Under the pieces are notes generated by a model. It was not told where the DNA came from and did no database searches. It saw only the letters and a list, made by a program, of their open reading frames with translations. This document shows, one piece after another, positions 25,901-40,100 of a stretch of 64,000 nucleotides of DNA (its first letter is position 1; each line of letters opens with the position of its first letter). Position numbers and translations under genes: made by a program. Source of the stretch: Tomocerus qinae (Eukaryota; Arthropoda; Collembola; Entomobryomorpha; Tomoceridae); assembly GCA_020055645.1 (NCBI GenBank), contig CM034547.1, positions 6,758,001 to 6,822,000 of the forward strand. The letters run 5' to 3'.

Positions 25901-28900
25901 TTAGTTATATTGTCACGTGTACAGGGTAATAATTGACAGTCAATAAAACCGACCCTTTGCCAGTTTCTGAATTGTGAATGTAAAAAAGAGGCAGATGGAA
26001 TTGGGAATGAGATCTATAAAAATAGAAGACAAATAGAGTGGAAAGGCACGAAAAGGTATAGAGTAGTAACTGCATGCACATAATATCTCTATGCAGACAT
26101 AACATATGCCAATGGCAGATAGGTAGGTATTTATTTATATTTGTATAGTAAATAGAAAAGAACTGTGACACAGAGATATGTAGTTTTGTGAACGCGGTTT
26201 GGGTTTTGAGTGAGAACAGAAAGTGCCTCTCCTGTGTGCAACGAAGAAATAGTAAACCAGAACAGATTACAAAGACAAAACGGAGTTGCAGATATTTTGT
26301 TCCTTTTCTCGCCTCTGTGGTTCATACGCATGCATCTCCTCTGGAAATCACAAAGACACTTTTCTCTAACATTTAAGTGAAAATTACATTTCTGTGTGAA
26401 AATAAAATAGCGGAGGGAATTAAAGGAAAAGATTGTATTTCTCATTTTGCCACACGTTTTCTACTCTAGTGCCTAGGACAAATTGAACGGGCCGAAGTGC
26501 TACTTTCCCTCGAAATCTCTAGAATTCTATTATATATTTAGCAAAGGTTAGTTTTATATCCAGTAGGTTGTCGTAGGCATATAAATACTATGTGATGGGA
26601 AACGCAAAGTGGCCTGTCTTGTCCTGGCATGGAATGACACGGCAGTCGCATTGTGAATTGTAGTTTTTGTGTCTTGTTCTTTTGCGTTGTCGTGGCTTGG
26701 CATGGCTGGCAAGTATAAGTTGACATGTATTTTTTATAGCGACTTTCATGTGATTTGATGGCTCCTGCTTCTCTGTCTATTCTGTTGGATTGGATCTGTT
26801 AGACCATCTTTTCTTTCATTTTCATCTTTTCTTTGCCATTTTCTTTTTCTTTAACAGTATTTCCTCATCTTTTATGTACGATCATGCTCTGTGACGTGGC
26901 ATCTGCTCATGCTACATCTTTCTCTATAAGTGCCTCCTTCCCAATACGACTATATTAAATTTGACGGCTCCTCTGTTGCTTCCTTCTACAATCCCTATAT
27001 AACGAGATACCTTTATAATTTTACAAATAAACTTTTATATCCTAATACTTGAGGACTGCTGTGGACTGTTAAGGTAATAAAATCACTGAAAATGTCACGT
27101 TCCATTTTAACATTGGAGAGAATAGGCTGTCCTGGTTTCGTGTGCAAATATAACCATGGAATAACTTGACTCCTGACTCCCAGTTGTCACAATCTGCCAA
27201 TTTAATATGTACCACTTCTACATTATAGAAATATTTCCATCTGAAAGGGTCAAAAATACGCAGACATTGTATTTATATTCATTTCTATCATTACCTACAT
27301 CTGCACTTACATATACTCTCGCCTGCGTTGCTTAATATCTCATTATGTACTGTAATACCTATACCTAAATATGTAATGATGAAAAGCGTTCGGAGGAACG
27401 TAATTGGTACTATTGGTACATTCAACGAAGTAGGCTAAGTGGATTGAGTATTTCCATCTTCATATTTTAATGCAGAAGAGGCTTAGTATTCAGCGAATGA
27501 TATCTAATACTGGGCTAATTTGGAAATTAATGATGCTGAATAGAGAAAATCGATGCAAAAGCCAGATGGTGAAAGTGGAAAGAAAGTATATTGTCACAAA
27601 CATGAATAAATCAAAGTCTCAGTTAACTGAATACTAATTACCAGTTAAAGGGTTTACTTCTCTTTCCTGTGGTACAAATGACTGTCGTAAGGGGAAATTA
27701 TGGTTTGAATTGAAACGAACGCAAATAAAGCAGGAATTATTATTGCCCATAAATAATAAAGAATAAGAATAAGCAATGTGCCTGCTAATAAATGCTATAC
27801 TTCTTATACTTACACTACTATTGCAGTCCCATTCTTACTCCCCGATATTCACGGAATCAAAACAATAATTATAATTCTTCTAGTTACTTATAATTTAACT
27901 ACAATTAAATGTTATTTTAAGACATTTCGTATACTTTTACAAATGATACACATAGCTCTTTTTGCCTGAAACTATGCATGTCTAAAATCGTATATTTTAA
28001 ATTCTAGCACGAGATTTGAGAAACTATACGTTACAGCGAAGCATAATGTTTATGAATGATACTTGGTTTGTACAAATGTTCACTCTGGTCTGGGTTGCAC
28101 TGGATCGGCTTCAGGTGTACTTGTGAGTTTAATGAAATGGGAAAACGTACATATTTACGATCCATGTTCTTCCTGGATATGAAAATGATTAAGCTTTCGC
28201 ATTGCATGCTTTGGTCTTAATTATATATATTGTTGTCTATCTATCAATGCGTAAGTAAGCACAAAACAGTAGCACGCAAGTGAATGCTGAAATAACGATG
28301 TGGGTTTCGAGCAAAATATTTATTATTAGTAATACTATGCGTATTTAAACATCCGAAATATTACTGTTCTTTTGTACTATTGCCGAAATATAGTTGTATG
28401 TAGTATTACGGAGTAGCTAACCTACTGCATTGCATTGAATTATTAAGTACTTAAGTACAAGGGAAAGCTGCCCCATGCACAAATGGACGAGTTATGGAGT
28501 TAAAATTGGTCTGTGGAATTGGCATTTAAACACCCACAACAATTCAGTGATGGGAATCTAAGCAAGTGTAATCTATAGAGAATCAAAGCCACGATGCTAT
28601 CAGCATAAGGCGTAAATAATAATAATAAAGGTGTATTCAGTGTCGTGCCTACATAGTGTTCTAGTAGTGCGGTCTGTATTTTCACTTCAAAGACTTGGAA
28701 TTGATTACCATAAATTGCTTTTCCTATTTTGCCCTCTCCATGCGTACATACCTATGTATACGTTGATTGGGTGTATTCAGGCTCAATGTTGCCTGTGATG
28801 GCTAACGAAATAAGAAATATTAAAAAATACAGAATTATAACTCTACAATTACCATACATCACTTTAAATTCCAAACCGAAAAATTTTAGCATATGAATAC

Positions 28901-31900
28901 TTTCTCCAAAACTTCATTTTTGTAGACGTGTATGATATACTTTCAATGGGTTTATTATGCAATACTTAGGTATGTAGGACTATAATTAGCTCAATAAATT
29001 CTGCTTGTCTCACGCTTGGAAAATAATATTCCGCCAGCCTGAAAACATTCTCTTTTCCCTTGATACAAACCTAATCCAACCTATCCAATTATTTTTGTAA
29101 CCCAAACTCACATAAAAGTAGATATTATTTACGTTTCAAATAAAAATGTCGTTTCAAAAGAGATAATAATCGTATTATAGTTACATAATAACCAGTTACT
29201 ATTTACTTATTAAGGGGTCAATTTATATAAGTATGTTTTCCAGAAATGAATGAAAAGATTAAGAGAATAAATGTACAAGAGGAGGAAGAAGAACAAAGAT
29301 GTTGAGCATAGTCAGTATAAAAGTGCTCAAGTAAATTCTAAACTGGCCCACATGAACAATTTATCTCTTTCTTGGTGGAGGTAGTAGTGCTTAGGTGTTT
29401 TGTTTCAATTTCTCATGCAGAAACTTTTCTGAGGTGAGCATAGTGAAAATGTTTAGGTACTTGTTTATGTATTCATGTTCATGCAGTTACTTAAGATAAT
29501 ACCTCTACTTGTGCATTTAGATTGGTTGTGTGTAAACAGAAAGCTTGTATACATGTAGGAGACTTCTTTGTCTTTTTGTATATAGTAGTACAGTGTGGGC
29601 TGCCTTTCTTTGGTGAGAAATTAAACACCATGCCCCTTTAAGCGTCTACTTTCACAAAGAGAAAGCAGACGCCATAAAATACACAATCTGACAATTATAT
29701 GTAATCAGGTGGCTATATTTCAAGTGCTTATTAAGTTACCTACCTCTATTCCAAGTACAATATACACTATAATTTAATGTAGCTACTAGAGTTTATTAAT
29801 CTTTACACCTCGCCTCACATTATAGACAAATAACCCCTATAACTTACTGTTGGTATGCACGCAATATACCTTTGCATTTTACAAACCGTCTTTAGCACAA
29901 TAGAGTAAGAAATTAGTAATACAGATTATGCACTAGACTTGGGATATATTACATTATACATACTTGTAACCAGAGTGTGTTTACAAGGTTAACAATAAGT
30001 TGGGTGCACAGGAGGAGAGGGCGACCCGTATACCTGGTCCAACCACAAAACAAGAACAAGTTGGAAATTGTTTTCGGGTTTCAAATGCACAGAATCCTTG
30101 CATAGTCAAGTTCGCATGCAGGTTTTGGTTGGCTGTCTAAAGGGAAAGTAGTATTTAGTTGTTTGCAGAACATGGATTGTATTAGAGGGTTCTGTTTTGT
30201 GTCAGTGGATTGGATGCATTGTACAGATGTACAGTCACATAGAAGAGTCTTGATGAAGCGAGTCGTAATGTAAACTAAGATGTGAAATATCTTAAAGCAA
30301 ATAGGAATTGTAAATAAGAGAATAGTATTCTGCTGGCGGGGAGTCAAGTTAAGTAAAGAACTTGTCTGCTTAGCTCCCTACCAACAATAAATACCTTGGT
30401 ATAAGTATAAGATGTAAGTACAGTTAGGAACGACGTTAAACTTCAAGTCAAAACTTGACTTAACATGGCATGGCATGCGACAGAGCAACCAGCCACTCGT
30501 TTCCTCCTCATCTCAAAACTAAAGAAGAGAAAGTGTGCTGTGGATGCACTTCCAAGGACTTTCACTTACTTTCTTCTTAGTTGTGGGGGAAGCATGAGTT
30601 TGCATAGCATTCACTCAGAGTACCAAGTTCACTTCTCCATTGGCTTACTCACTCCTTTGGCTTTGCTTTCCTTTGAGTTACACAGCATAAATTGCAAGCA
30701 CACAGAAATCGGAACTAAGGTGGCTTCGTGTACATTTACACAGACACTACTACTACAGACCCGAACATTTAGTATGAGCTGGCTATGCAAAAACTAGTCA
30801 AGTGGAGTGAATTCTACCAAAGCCTCTTCTTCCCTTCCACTGCTAGCTTGCTCGATAGGAAGTCGACATAATCTATTTAGCAAACTCATTACATTATGCA
30901 TAAAAGCTACGCTCCTCAAGATGGAAATGAGTGATTTATCACTGTCATTAAAAACTAATCAACTTCATGTACTTCCCTCAGACTTACAATAATTTTATTA
31001 CCTTTCTAGCACAATTAACAGCTACTTTCCATACTCCACCCAGCACAGAACACTCCCAATATGCAACCAGCAATATATCCCAGAATTTTAACTAAATTAC
31101 GACGTATAACTTTTTTTGGGCTTAAAAACTTCCCACACACTGCCAATTAAGCTGTAAATACTACTGAGTAGTAGTACATGACATTAACATTATTTTTATC
31201 CATTTTCCTTGTTTTAATTATTGTCCTAGCTTCACCTATTTTCCTTGATTTAACTTTTTTTGCATAAAAGCATAAAAAGATGTCTGTTTCTTCCTTATTC
31301 CACCCTCCTTTAAATTATTTTTCTTAAACCCTTGATTAGGAATGAGAATCTTTCAAATAGTAATTGTTGCACTTTTTATGTGCATACTGCATAGGTATGT
31401 ATTTACTATTGGATCTTATGGTTCTCCAATGGTTCATTTTATGGTTGGTAATAGTTATTAACAATCTAATTTTTGTCTAGGAATATTATGTAGTTTTCCC
31501 CACAAGAACAAAACACTGCAGTTGCAAAAAATGGGCATAGGTAGGTTAACTTTATCATTCAAAAAAACTACTCCGCCCCGCCTGTACATAGCAAGTAGTG
31601 TGGTGTGGGAATGGGATGGAAATGTTAGACGAGGAAAATATGTACATAAATAATACCATACCTTATGTAAGTTTTTCAGAACTCGAAACCCGAAAGTTGT
31701 TAATTATGTTGTCAAGTAATTTTTAAGTAAAGCATTTAACAATATTTTAACTTAATAACGAAGAAATTGTATGAATGTAGGCAAGAGGTTGATAAGAGTA
31801 ACGCTGACCTTGGTTGAAATGTAATAGTGCAAATGTCTATTGCATAAAGCTTAGGGCATAGACTCAATTCTGGGCTAAATCATATGCTGATGTCCAAACC

Positions 31901-34097
31901 TTACTATGGTCTAATATAAATATAAATCTATTTTTTAGTCAACAGCCATCTCACCCAGATAATACACCCCGTATTAGAAAACCGCTCGGGTAATGACTAA
32001 CGACTGGATTCTCGTGGTATTAATTGTTGGTGACCCTTATGAGCCAGTGGCAAAAATGGCTGAAGATAGAAAATGATTTTCGCCGACTAACTCTGATACT
32101 GATTATGTGGACCAAGCCCCATAATAAAGATGGATCATTTAAAATATTTCGGTGGATAAATTTAATCGTCACAATTAAGTTGATCTAGAAGTATAGAGTT
32201 TTGAGAAACGCTTGTCCAGCTATGTATTGTGAATGGATGGGGTATTACTTTCGATTGCAGACCAAAGGTGATGTTATTGGGAGAATTCAAGTGACATGAT
32301 TTCTTACAAAGCCTGGGTTGAACTATTAGCTACAAGTGCTCTATCATTCTCATGCTCTCACATTGGTTGTTTAGTGAACTGTAATAAATCACTAGTTGGA
32401 ATTGTGAAGTGATGTATTTAGGTAGCACAAAAAGCATTATTTATGTAGCAGTAATAGTAATAATACCTTAAAACCCAGAATAGATTTATTGCAGTGAGTT
32501 ATTGCGTCACAATGCTTTGCTAAGTTTGAAACAAATACAGAAAATGTTATCTACTTCGACATTTTTTACTTTTCTGTGACACTTATAGCATGAATTGGAA
32601 GTGTAGTAAGCTCTTTGTAAACATTATTGCTCTTTGACCTACCTTTAGAATCTTTAAATCCTAGTGTTTGCACCCCAGAATTAGCAAACGCATCACTTTT
32701 GCCCATGTAAAGGTTTTTTAAACATTTGTGCATTAAAATAGGCATTTCGAAAACCCTACTTAGTATCAAGTCATAATTGCTTTAAAGTTACTACTATTAG
32801 ATGACCTGTAATGAATGCGGTACAACAGTAATTTGTTGAAAGTAAGGAACATTAGCCCTTTGACAATTAAGTTTCGTAATATGTGCAATACCACATAGAT
32901 ATTACATAATGCCAAAGGGAAGTTCAATTCACTGTAGAAGCCAAGATAAGTAACACACACCCAAAATGACATATATATTGCACTGCACAGAGTATTGAAC
33001 ATATCTTGGTAAGATCAAGAGATATTCTGTGAAATATGAGCATATAAATTGGTCTGTGGTTGTTTTGACTGTGAATTAGATTCTGGCATGCAATCTAAAT
33101 GAAGCATGTAGAATAACATTTTGATTTCTAACTCAAACGCAAAACCTAAATACATGTCACTACTTTACAAATGTGAAAGTAAGTTACTTATTCTACATAA
33201 TGCACTTTTCTAGCATTAAATGGACTGACTAAAATTATTCACCAATGTAATTACTTTATTCGAGGAGGAAATAGTACTAGAATTGAAAATAGCTGTAGTT
33301 CTTGAGTGTATTTGTAGGTTTATGTTATACTGGCTATCCTATAGTAGCTGTGATCTGCTACATTACTGACTATCATTGAATTTATTATGATTTAGTAATT
33401 CAATAGAAGCGAATTTCTAATTAGAATACCTGCATAAAATCCTCCCCTCACATAAATACACATACCCCTATTTAATATTTTAAAGTCTTCTTTTATATTT
33501 AGTTCTTATAACTATAAGATCGAGTAACTCCTATCAAAATGTTTATTTTCTAATTGTGCCTCTCATGCATGACTCTCATGTTGAGAATTTATGATTGATT
33601 TCGCTAACGATTTGTTATATTAAGGATATCAACAGGTCCAGATATCTTTGTACACATAAAATATCTAGCAATACTCAAGGATTAGTCATAGATGTAGTTA
33701 TTTAAAGCGTGTCTGAAAAACGGCGAGGACGCTACGAGATATAGTTAGATCATGTTGTGTCAATTACGAACAAAGGAAGGTGTTTTACGTATGTTGATAT
33801 GGTAAGATTGGGAAGAGTCATCCTTGATGGGCACATTGCTAATTAGGGAAGGATTCCATTTTGGTGTTGGTGGTTGGTAGTTATTAATTACTTCAGCTAC
33901 AAAGCGTGGATCGCAGTATCATTAAAGCCAGTTATTAGTTTTGAGCACTTAAACTTAAGTACGCTGCCTTTTAGGCCGTGGTTATTGCTTATGACATTCG
34001 ATCTGTCTATGAACATGAACTTGAGCAGAAGGACCAGTGTAGGTAGGTAGTGCTAATGATAGCCTTGGAACGTATGAATGTTACCAGATATTATTAC
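22991..34097. other. Intergenic, no gene seen
   Basis: AT-rich sequence with many short open frames of no protein-like character. A hairpin at 29642-29672 is listed separately. Two pyrimidine-rich acceptors on the minus strand near 23.2 kb (ATTTGCAG and TTGTTTGCAG) precede short open frames ending in stops and might mark a last exon, but I could not connect it to a gene. Confidence 0.4.
29642..29672. other. Short perfect-looking hairpin
   Basis: GCGTCTACTTTC and GAAAGCAGACGC form a 12-bp stem with a single mismatch around a 7-base loop (ACAAAGA). It is too short for a microRNA precursor and does not match the histone 3' stem-loop. Its role is unknown. Confidence 0.5.
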
Positions 34098-34163
34098 CTG
34101 CACCTTTATATCTTTATAACGTCCCTCTACTCTTCGTCTCTCATCATCAAATACAACTGTTTC
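34098..34163 (-). CDS. Candidate internal exon of an unrecognised gene
   Basis: On the minus strand a 66-bp segment lies between an acceptor (TTTTTTGCAG) and a donor (GTAATA). Only one of its three frames is open; it is phase 0 at both ends and reads VVFDDERRRVEGRYKDIKV in its core. That charged composition is unlike the AT-driven random translations around it. An upstream segment at 49294-49379 ends in phase 0 and could join to it directly. I do not recognise the protein. The segment belongs to no exon of the copine, whose start is 12 kb downstream. Confidence 0.35.
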
Positions 34164-37100
34164 CTGCAAAAAACATTAAAATCAAAACTCATGAAACGTT
34201 AGGCTACAGTTATATGTTTAGGTTTGTACAATACAAACATGAGGAAAAATTGAGAGAAAAATACAAGTTTAAATTAAATTATTGCTTTTGCTTTCTACAG
34301 CCTTATTAGTTCATAGTACTTAAATGTCTTTATTGTTTCCTTGTAAAGAATCTATAAAAGTCTATTTTATGAACCCTGAATTCCAACTTGCAATTGCAAC
34401 AACTACCTCTGAGGGAGGAATTTGACCGTGTAAAAAAATAAGTAACTATAATGAATGTTGTTTTTTTCTTCCACGTAGTCTCCAATCTATTTTTTGCATT
34501 ATGTGATAATAAATTGTATGTATTTAAAAAGATGTTTCACATAGACGATTTATAACCTTCTTGCCTCATTTATCGTCTGTATTTTCCCAACTCAGATATA
34601 CACAGATAATAATTATAGCATTGTAAGCTTTAGTTTGCTTCGGTTGTCCAAAGGTCTTTGTCAATGCCAGCTTTTAAGCTGAGGTTAGACAACTATTAAT
34701 AATAGAAAATACATGGAAATACACGGTAATTTGATCGATGTAGAAAACATACAAACTTCAAGTCTGCAATTAAAATGTTGCATAACACTATCACGTAATA
34801 CTTCCACTGTCTGTTTCTGGTATTGGATTTATACAGACAGGGGCTGAGAACGTTTTTTTATTCTTGCGATAGCATCGCTCATACAATTTACTTATTTACT
34901 TACTTAAACAGTTTGTGTGAAAAAAGTGTATATGAGGTAGCGTAGTATGGAGCTTAAATGCATCCAATGTTTATATGTACTGCTACAATAATTATCAACT
35001 CGTGATATTATTCAAATAATAACCGAAGTGAAAATCGCTTCTCATTGGTGGATGCATTTTTAAAATTTACCAATCAGAACAGAATTCCATAGCAAAATTT
35101 TATATGATTTTCTTAAAGCATTCCCAGGGGAAATATTTATTGCAACACTGATCTTTTAACTACAGGCTTGTGATAGGAAAATTCGGATAGCATCATAGCA
35201 CTAATGATGATCTTTTCATTTACATATAGCTACCTTACTTAATCCAATTTATTTGTATTCTTATAATTTAACATTTTTATGACTGTGTCAGTGATAGTGA
35301 TGCAAATGTGACATCCAAACTACTCAAGTTGCAAACGTTTCACTGTAAAAGTGTTATAGAAGCAAGTACATAGAACTTGATGGTGGGTTGGGTATACCTG
35401 TTTTATTGGCGTTCTTTTGCTTATTTAAAAAATATTAATTTGCAATTTTATATCTGTGTCTTACACCAACCACAGATGCCAACTTTTTAAGTGACTTCTT
35501 CCTTAAAAGGATTTCACTGGATGATTAACATAAAGTCAAAGTTAAATTATTGTAGTTAATGTTTGCAGACAGAGACCAGGGCTAACGAGGTTCGCAATTA
35601 CATAATTAAATATGCAATTTTTGTGTACTAAGATAGCTGCGAGAAAAAATGAGTGATTTTAGAAAGTAGATTAAGTTCAATTGTGTAATAGTCGTTTTTA
35701 TCAGAAGAATATCTCAAATATTTAAAATGGATGATCAGAAATATCAACTTTGGCCTTGTTTTAGATTATGGATTATACATGCTAATAGTAGTGAGTGATC
35801 ATTAGGTAAGCTAGCTAACTATTATTGTATAACTATGTATTTATAAGTTGGTTGGTTGAGTTGGTTGAGATGGAATGAGTTTGTTGGTTTGTTTTATAAT
35901 GAGGACAATTAAAAGTTTTGGTCCCTGGAAGACGAAGGCAGAGCAGACAGAGGAAACGAAGTCAACTCAAGTCACCCTCTACTTCACTCGGCTGCTGTGA
36001 ATACACCGCACTCTTAATACACCGCACTATTACATGATAATCTCATTCAACTTCACTCGGATCTTGCTATTCCCAAGTTGCTTAATGGAAAAGTTTTTAA
36101 TAGTAGTCTTGTGCCTGGGTTTCCTTATTTTCGTGTCTTAATACCTTCTTTAGATGACTTAGATGTACAAATAGTAACATTATATATAGTCTTCGGAAGT
36201 AGGTTGGCAAGTATGGCAGTCGTGGAATGGCAATAAGGTCAAATGAACGATCCGAACAAATGAAGCGTCTTGGAAAAGAAGCAAAATATTTTAATACGCA
36301 ATTCTGGAAAGGAGCTGACTGCATTATTGAGTAGGATGACAGAACTTGGTTTGTGGACTGTCTTAAACGCGTGAAATTAAAGTGAAAACCATGGAGTTGC
36401 TCAAATAGGACATATTATAATGCTAGAACTAAAGTAAGTAACTAAATAGAAAGAAGATGAAGAAAATCTTTTACTTGTTTTTCTCTCCTTGGTACTCCAC
36501 TCAAAGTTGACTGCTTGAGGCTTTATTCATAAATAGGATCCCAATGCCATGTCTGACTGAACCTCCATTTGCATCACATATCAGACCTAAATATTCTTAC
36601 TATTTATACGGACGTAAGTTTAAATGAAGTAAAACTCTTTTACACAGACAGTTCTTCAGAGCCTGTTTGCACTAAAAAGTAAAAGTAACACAAGCCAACG
36701 TATAAATTTGCTTTCTTAGTTAGGTGTATCTTCAAGAAAACGGAAAGTAAAACAAAAGGAAAATACATTTATTTACGGTACACACATCCTATGTAAATGA
36801 CGGCCTTTGAAAACAAAGAAAACGGCGCTGTGGACAATCGTGGATGATAGAAGAGTAGAGCCACAAGGGGCGCGAAAACAAGAAAATCTTATTTTCCTTA
36901 TCAGATTTTCTCGCGTCGTGCCACAACAGCCACGTTCTGCAGCCAACATCTCATCTTATCATTTGCTTTTCTCCAGATGTCCAATCTTTTACTCTGAAAA
37001 CACTATCTTTGTCTCTTTTCTTTGGCTCTTCGCTTCAGCTGATTTAGATAACCATTTCAATTAACTAGACTTACGCGACAGGCTGAAAAGACCGAGAGAT

Positions 37101-40100
37101 CTTTTACTTTTAAGACTTTGTGCCGACAATAATAATGTGTGCGACTGGAAACGTGGAAACTCCAGAACATACCTATTTATTTGTAGTTCGTAGAAGTGTG
37201 GGTACCGCAATATATTTACTAGTTCAAGATCCGGTGTGAATGAGACGCATTTCCCCAGAGACGTCCACGTTTTCTTTTCCGTTCTTTGCCCACAACTACA
37301 ACGATTACGTCTTCCGTCGACTTGACTTTCATCCTTATTTCACACACAAATAATGTACATGTATACTGACACAGTTATAGTGTAGGAAATGTATATTATC
37401 TCCACGAAATAGTTCTTTTTCCTCTACTGGAATAACTTTTGCCAGTGCTCCAGAATGCTATAAACTTTTCTTAAGTAAACACTTTCAAAGAACCGTTAAT
37501 GAGACAGTCGATTATGTTTCGGTGGCAATTCCTCTCACATAAAGTGTCATGTGGTAATGGCCTTTTCCCACTGGCACTTTTCCCATATATAAATGTGACC
37601 TTCTTTATAGCAATCAATACATTCATAACTATTTCCATTTAGCGATATTGCACCGTTTATTTACTGCAGTCGGAATTTATCATTTAGGATATACATCTGA
37701 GCACATGATTTTATAAGGGAGGAAATGGTATCTATTTAAGGAATTTAAGGGTAGATAACTTAGATCAATTCTAAATACAAATGGAATGAATTGCATGGTT
37801 CGCTTTGAAATTGATTGCATTGGCAATTAAGCACAAGCAGCATATCCCTAGTGTATGATTTTCATTTCCATCATACGGGAAATTGTTTTCATACACTCAG
37901 CCCATGTTGTTGAGAAACTCAAGTTGCTACAAATATCTGTAAGTATCCAATTAGCACATTGTGTCGAGTTTTCATGCAGAATCAAGTTTTAATTCCCTGG
38001 CTTTGCTTGTTAGTAGAAAGTTTGTTTATGACTTTTCCTTGAAATGTACTTGGCCTAACATACGCTGAAATTTTAATGTGTTAATGGCTAATGAAAAGGA
38101 AACCTGTGAGGAATAGGCCAAGTTGACGGTATGAACTCTAGGTAATTACAAGTCGAGTCAGCATTCATTTCACCGAAGACGATGCCCTATAGTGAAAGAG
38201 AGCGAGATAAACGTAGGAGTTCATAAATATGCGATACCATAACGTATGGTTAGGTTACGTCGTAAGTTCTTAATATTCCCTTTATGTCTATTCCTGGAGG
38301 AAGACTCATTTCATTTTATTTCTTCGGCGATTCTGAATTTGCAATGGGATTTTTATTCCATAAATCCTGCTAATAAAATAGTAATGCTGTAACACTAGCA
38401 TATTTTCATCGACTTCGAAATGAATTTTTTATCTCAAAATAGTGGCATAATATCCGATGCAATATTTAACCTTAAATGCTATTGATACTCTGCTGACTTT
38501 ATGGCCTTCAGCATTATCACATATACATACATAGGATATGCAGTCAGTTTTTACGGTCGTTAAAAGCAGGAGGCTCAGACAGTGACAATACTAACTACTT
38601 ATTGCACTTTGCTGACATGACTAAAGTAGTTTTCTATCTAAGGTAAGTAGTTTGGTTGGTAAGGTATTAACTTTATTGAGGAAGAGCTGTCATCATGATT
38701 ATGACGAATAGTTATACACTCCCAGCCAGTTCTTCTGCGTGTATTCCCGATATGTTCTTTATTGTCCGGTCGAGGGGATTTTGTTGAAATGCGTTCCATT
38801 GAAATGGCATATAAAATTGATATAGAATCAGGAGGAATCGAATAAAATCCAGGGGGATATATATACTGTTTAGATTGGACGAGGTATCTCAAGTGTCTCT
38901 ATCTTTCGCTTTCATTCAAGGAAAATCAAGTTGGATGGGAATTGGAGAGAAGTGGGTTTGGATCACAGTATTGTCATTCTGGTGTAAATCTATAACCCAA
39001 GGTAGACCAAATCTCCGCTAAATCCTAGTTATAAACACACAAATAGATCTCTAACTCTATATTACAGAGCCATTGTCAGTCCTGCTGAGATGTGAATTGT
39101 AAACAATGTGAACAGTTCCATAAGTAATGCAATGTAAACAATTTTTAAGCTTTAATTAACCTGGAAGCATCGAACCGTTGGATGTAACAGAGTTTATCAC
39201 TTAAGTGCGCTCTGTAATTCACTCGACTTGAAAGACAGTCCAAGAACTAAGTAAATACAAATAAGTACTTCCAAGCAGAGACGTTTCTCTATTATCTCAC
39301 CCGTATCTAGGCTAAATTGACAGTGATTTAATCTAGCTATGCTATGCTCTGATACTGAGAACTGTCTTCATATTCACCTCCAAATTCAGAGAAGAGCACA
39401 CAACTAAAGCTCATAAAGTTCTAAAACCATTAATGATTATCCAACCCAACTAATTACAAACTATTCTACTATAACTTTGTATACTTATAGCTATTGATTT
39501 TAAAATGATTGACTTATTGTTAAATTGGTTTACGCTAAATTGCAGGAAATGTTAGCCACATTCCCTCTCTCGCCCACAATATAGCTTATAATTTTATTTC
39601 ATCAGACAAGGACATTAGGAAAGTTTAAAAACACTCAGGAGAGCCTGAGAAACGAAATTGATTTAAAACTATTAAAAACGATTCCCTGAATATGAATGTC
39701 TTTTGACTTTCACTCTGATCGTTTCCTTATTCCTAATACTTAGTCTTGTCTTTTGGCAACTTTGTATTGATATATCTTGAATACAACTCATAATGTTGAG
39801 ATTTGAGATAAGAAAGCTAAACAGGATTTCTAAGTATAGTACCCTATATACCACCTGGTACAAAATTTTACACCATATTTAATGTAATGTGGTATCGCTC
39901 TTATCGGGACTGTTTGTTGGCCGCCTACACGCCAATTTTTGAAAACATCAAAAAACTTTTTGCGTAATAGAATTACAAGTGCAGATATAGCTGTTAGGAT
40001 GTGGCTTTTAGACTATAAGTTGTAAAACCACCATAAGGAAGGTAAATTGTAGCACTTCACTTATTTTGCAGAGATGATAATATTATTATACCCACCTACA

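Noticed and set aside
29980..30055. Minus-strand segment with acceptor-like GGTTGGACCAG and donor GTATGT
   Set aside because: Open in one frame, but the composition is uninformative and no phase-compatible partner was found.
30465..30992. Open frames of 110 and 61 codons, plus strand
   Set aside because: No recognisable domain and a composition like surrounding noise in a slightly GC-richer patch.
31960..32200. Protein-like stretches in several plus-strand frames, possible transposase relic
   Set aside because: Stops in every frame and no recognisable catalytic motif.
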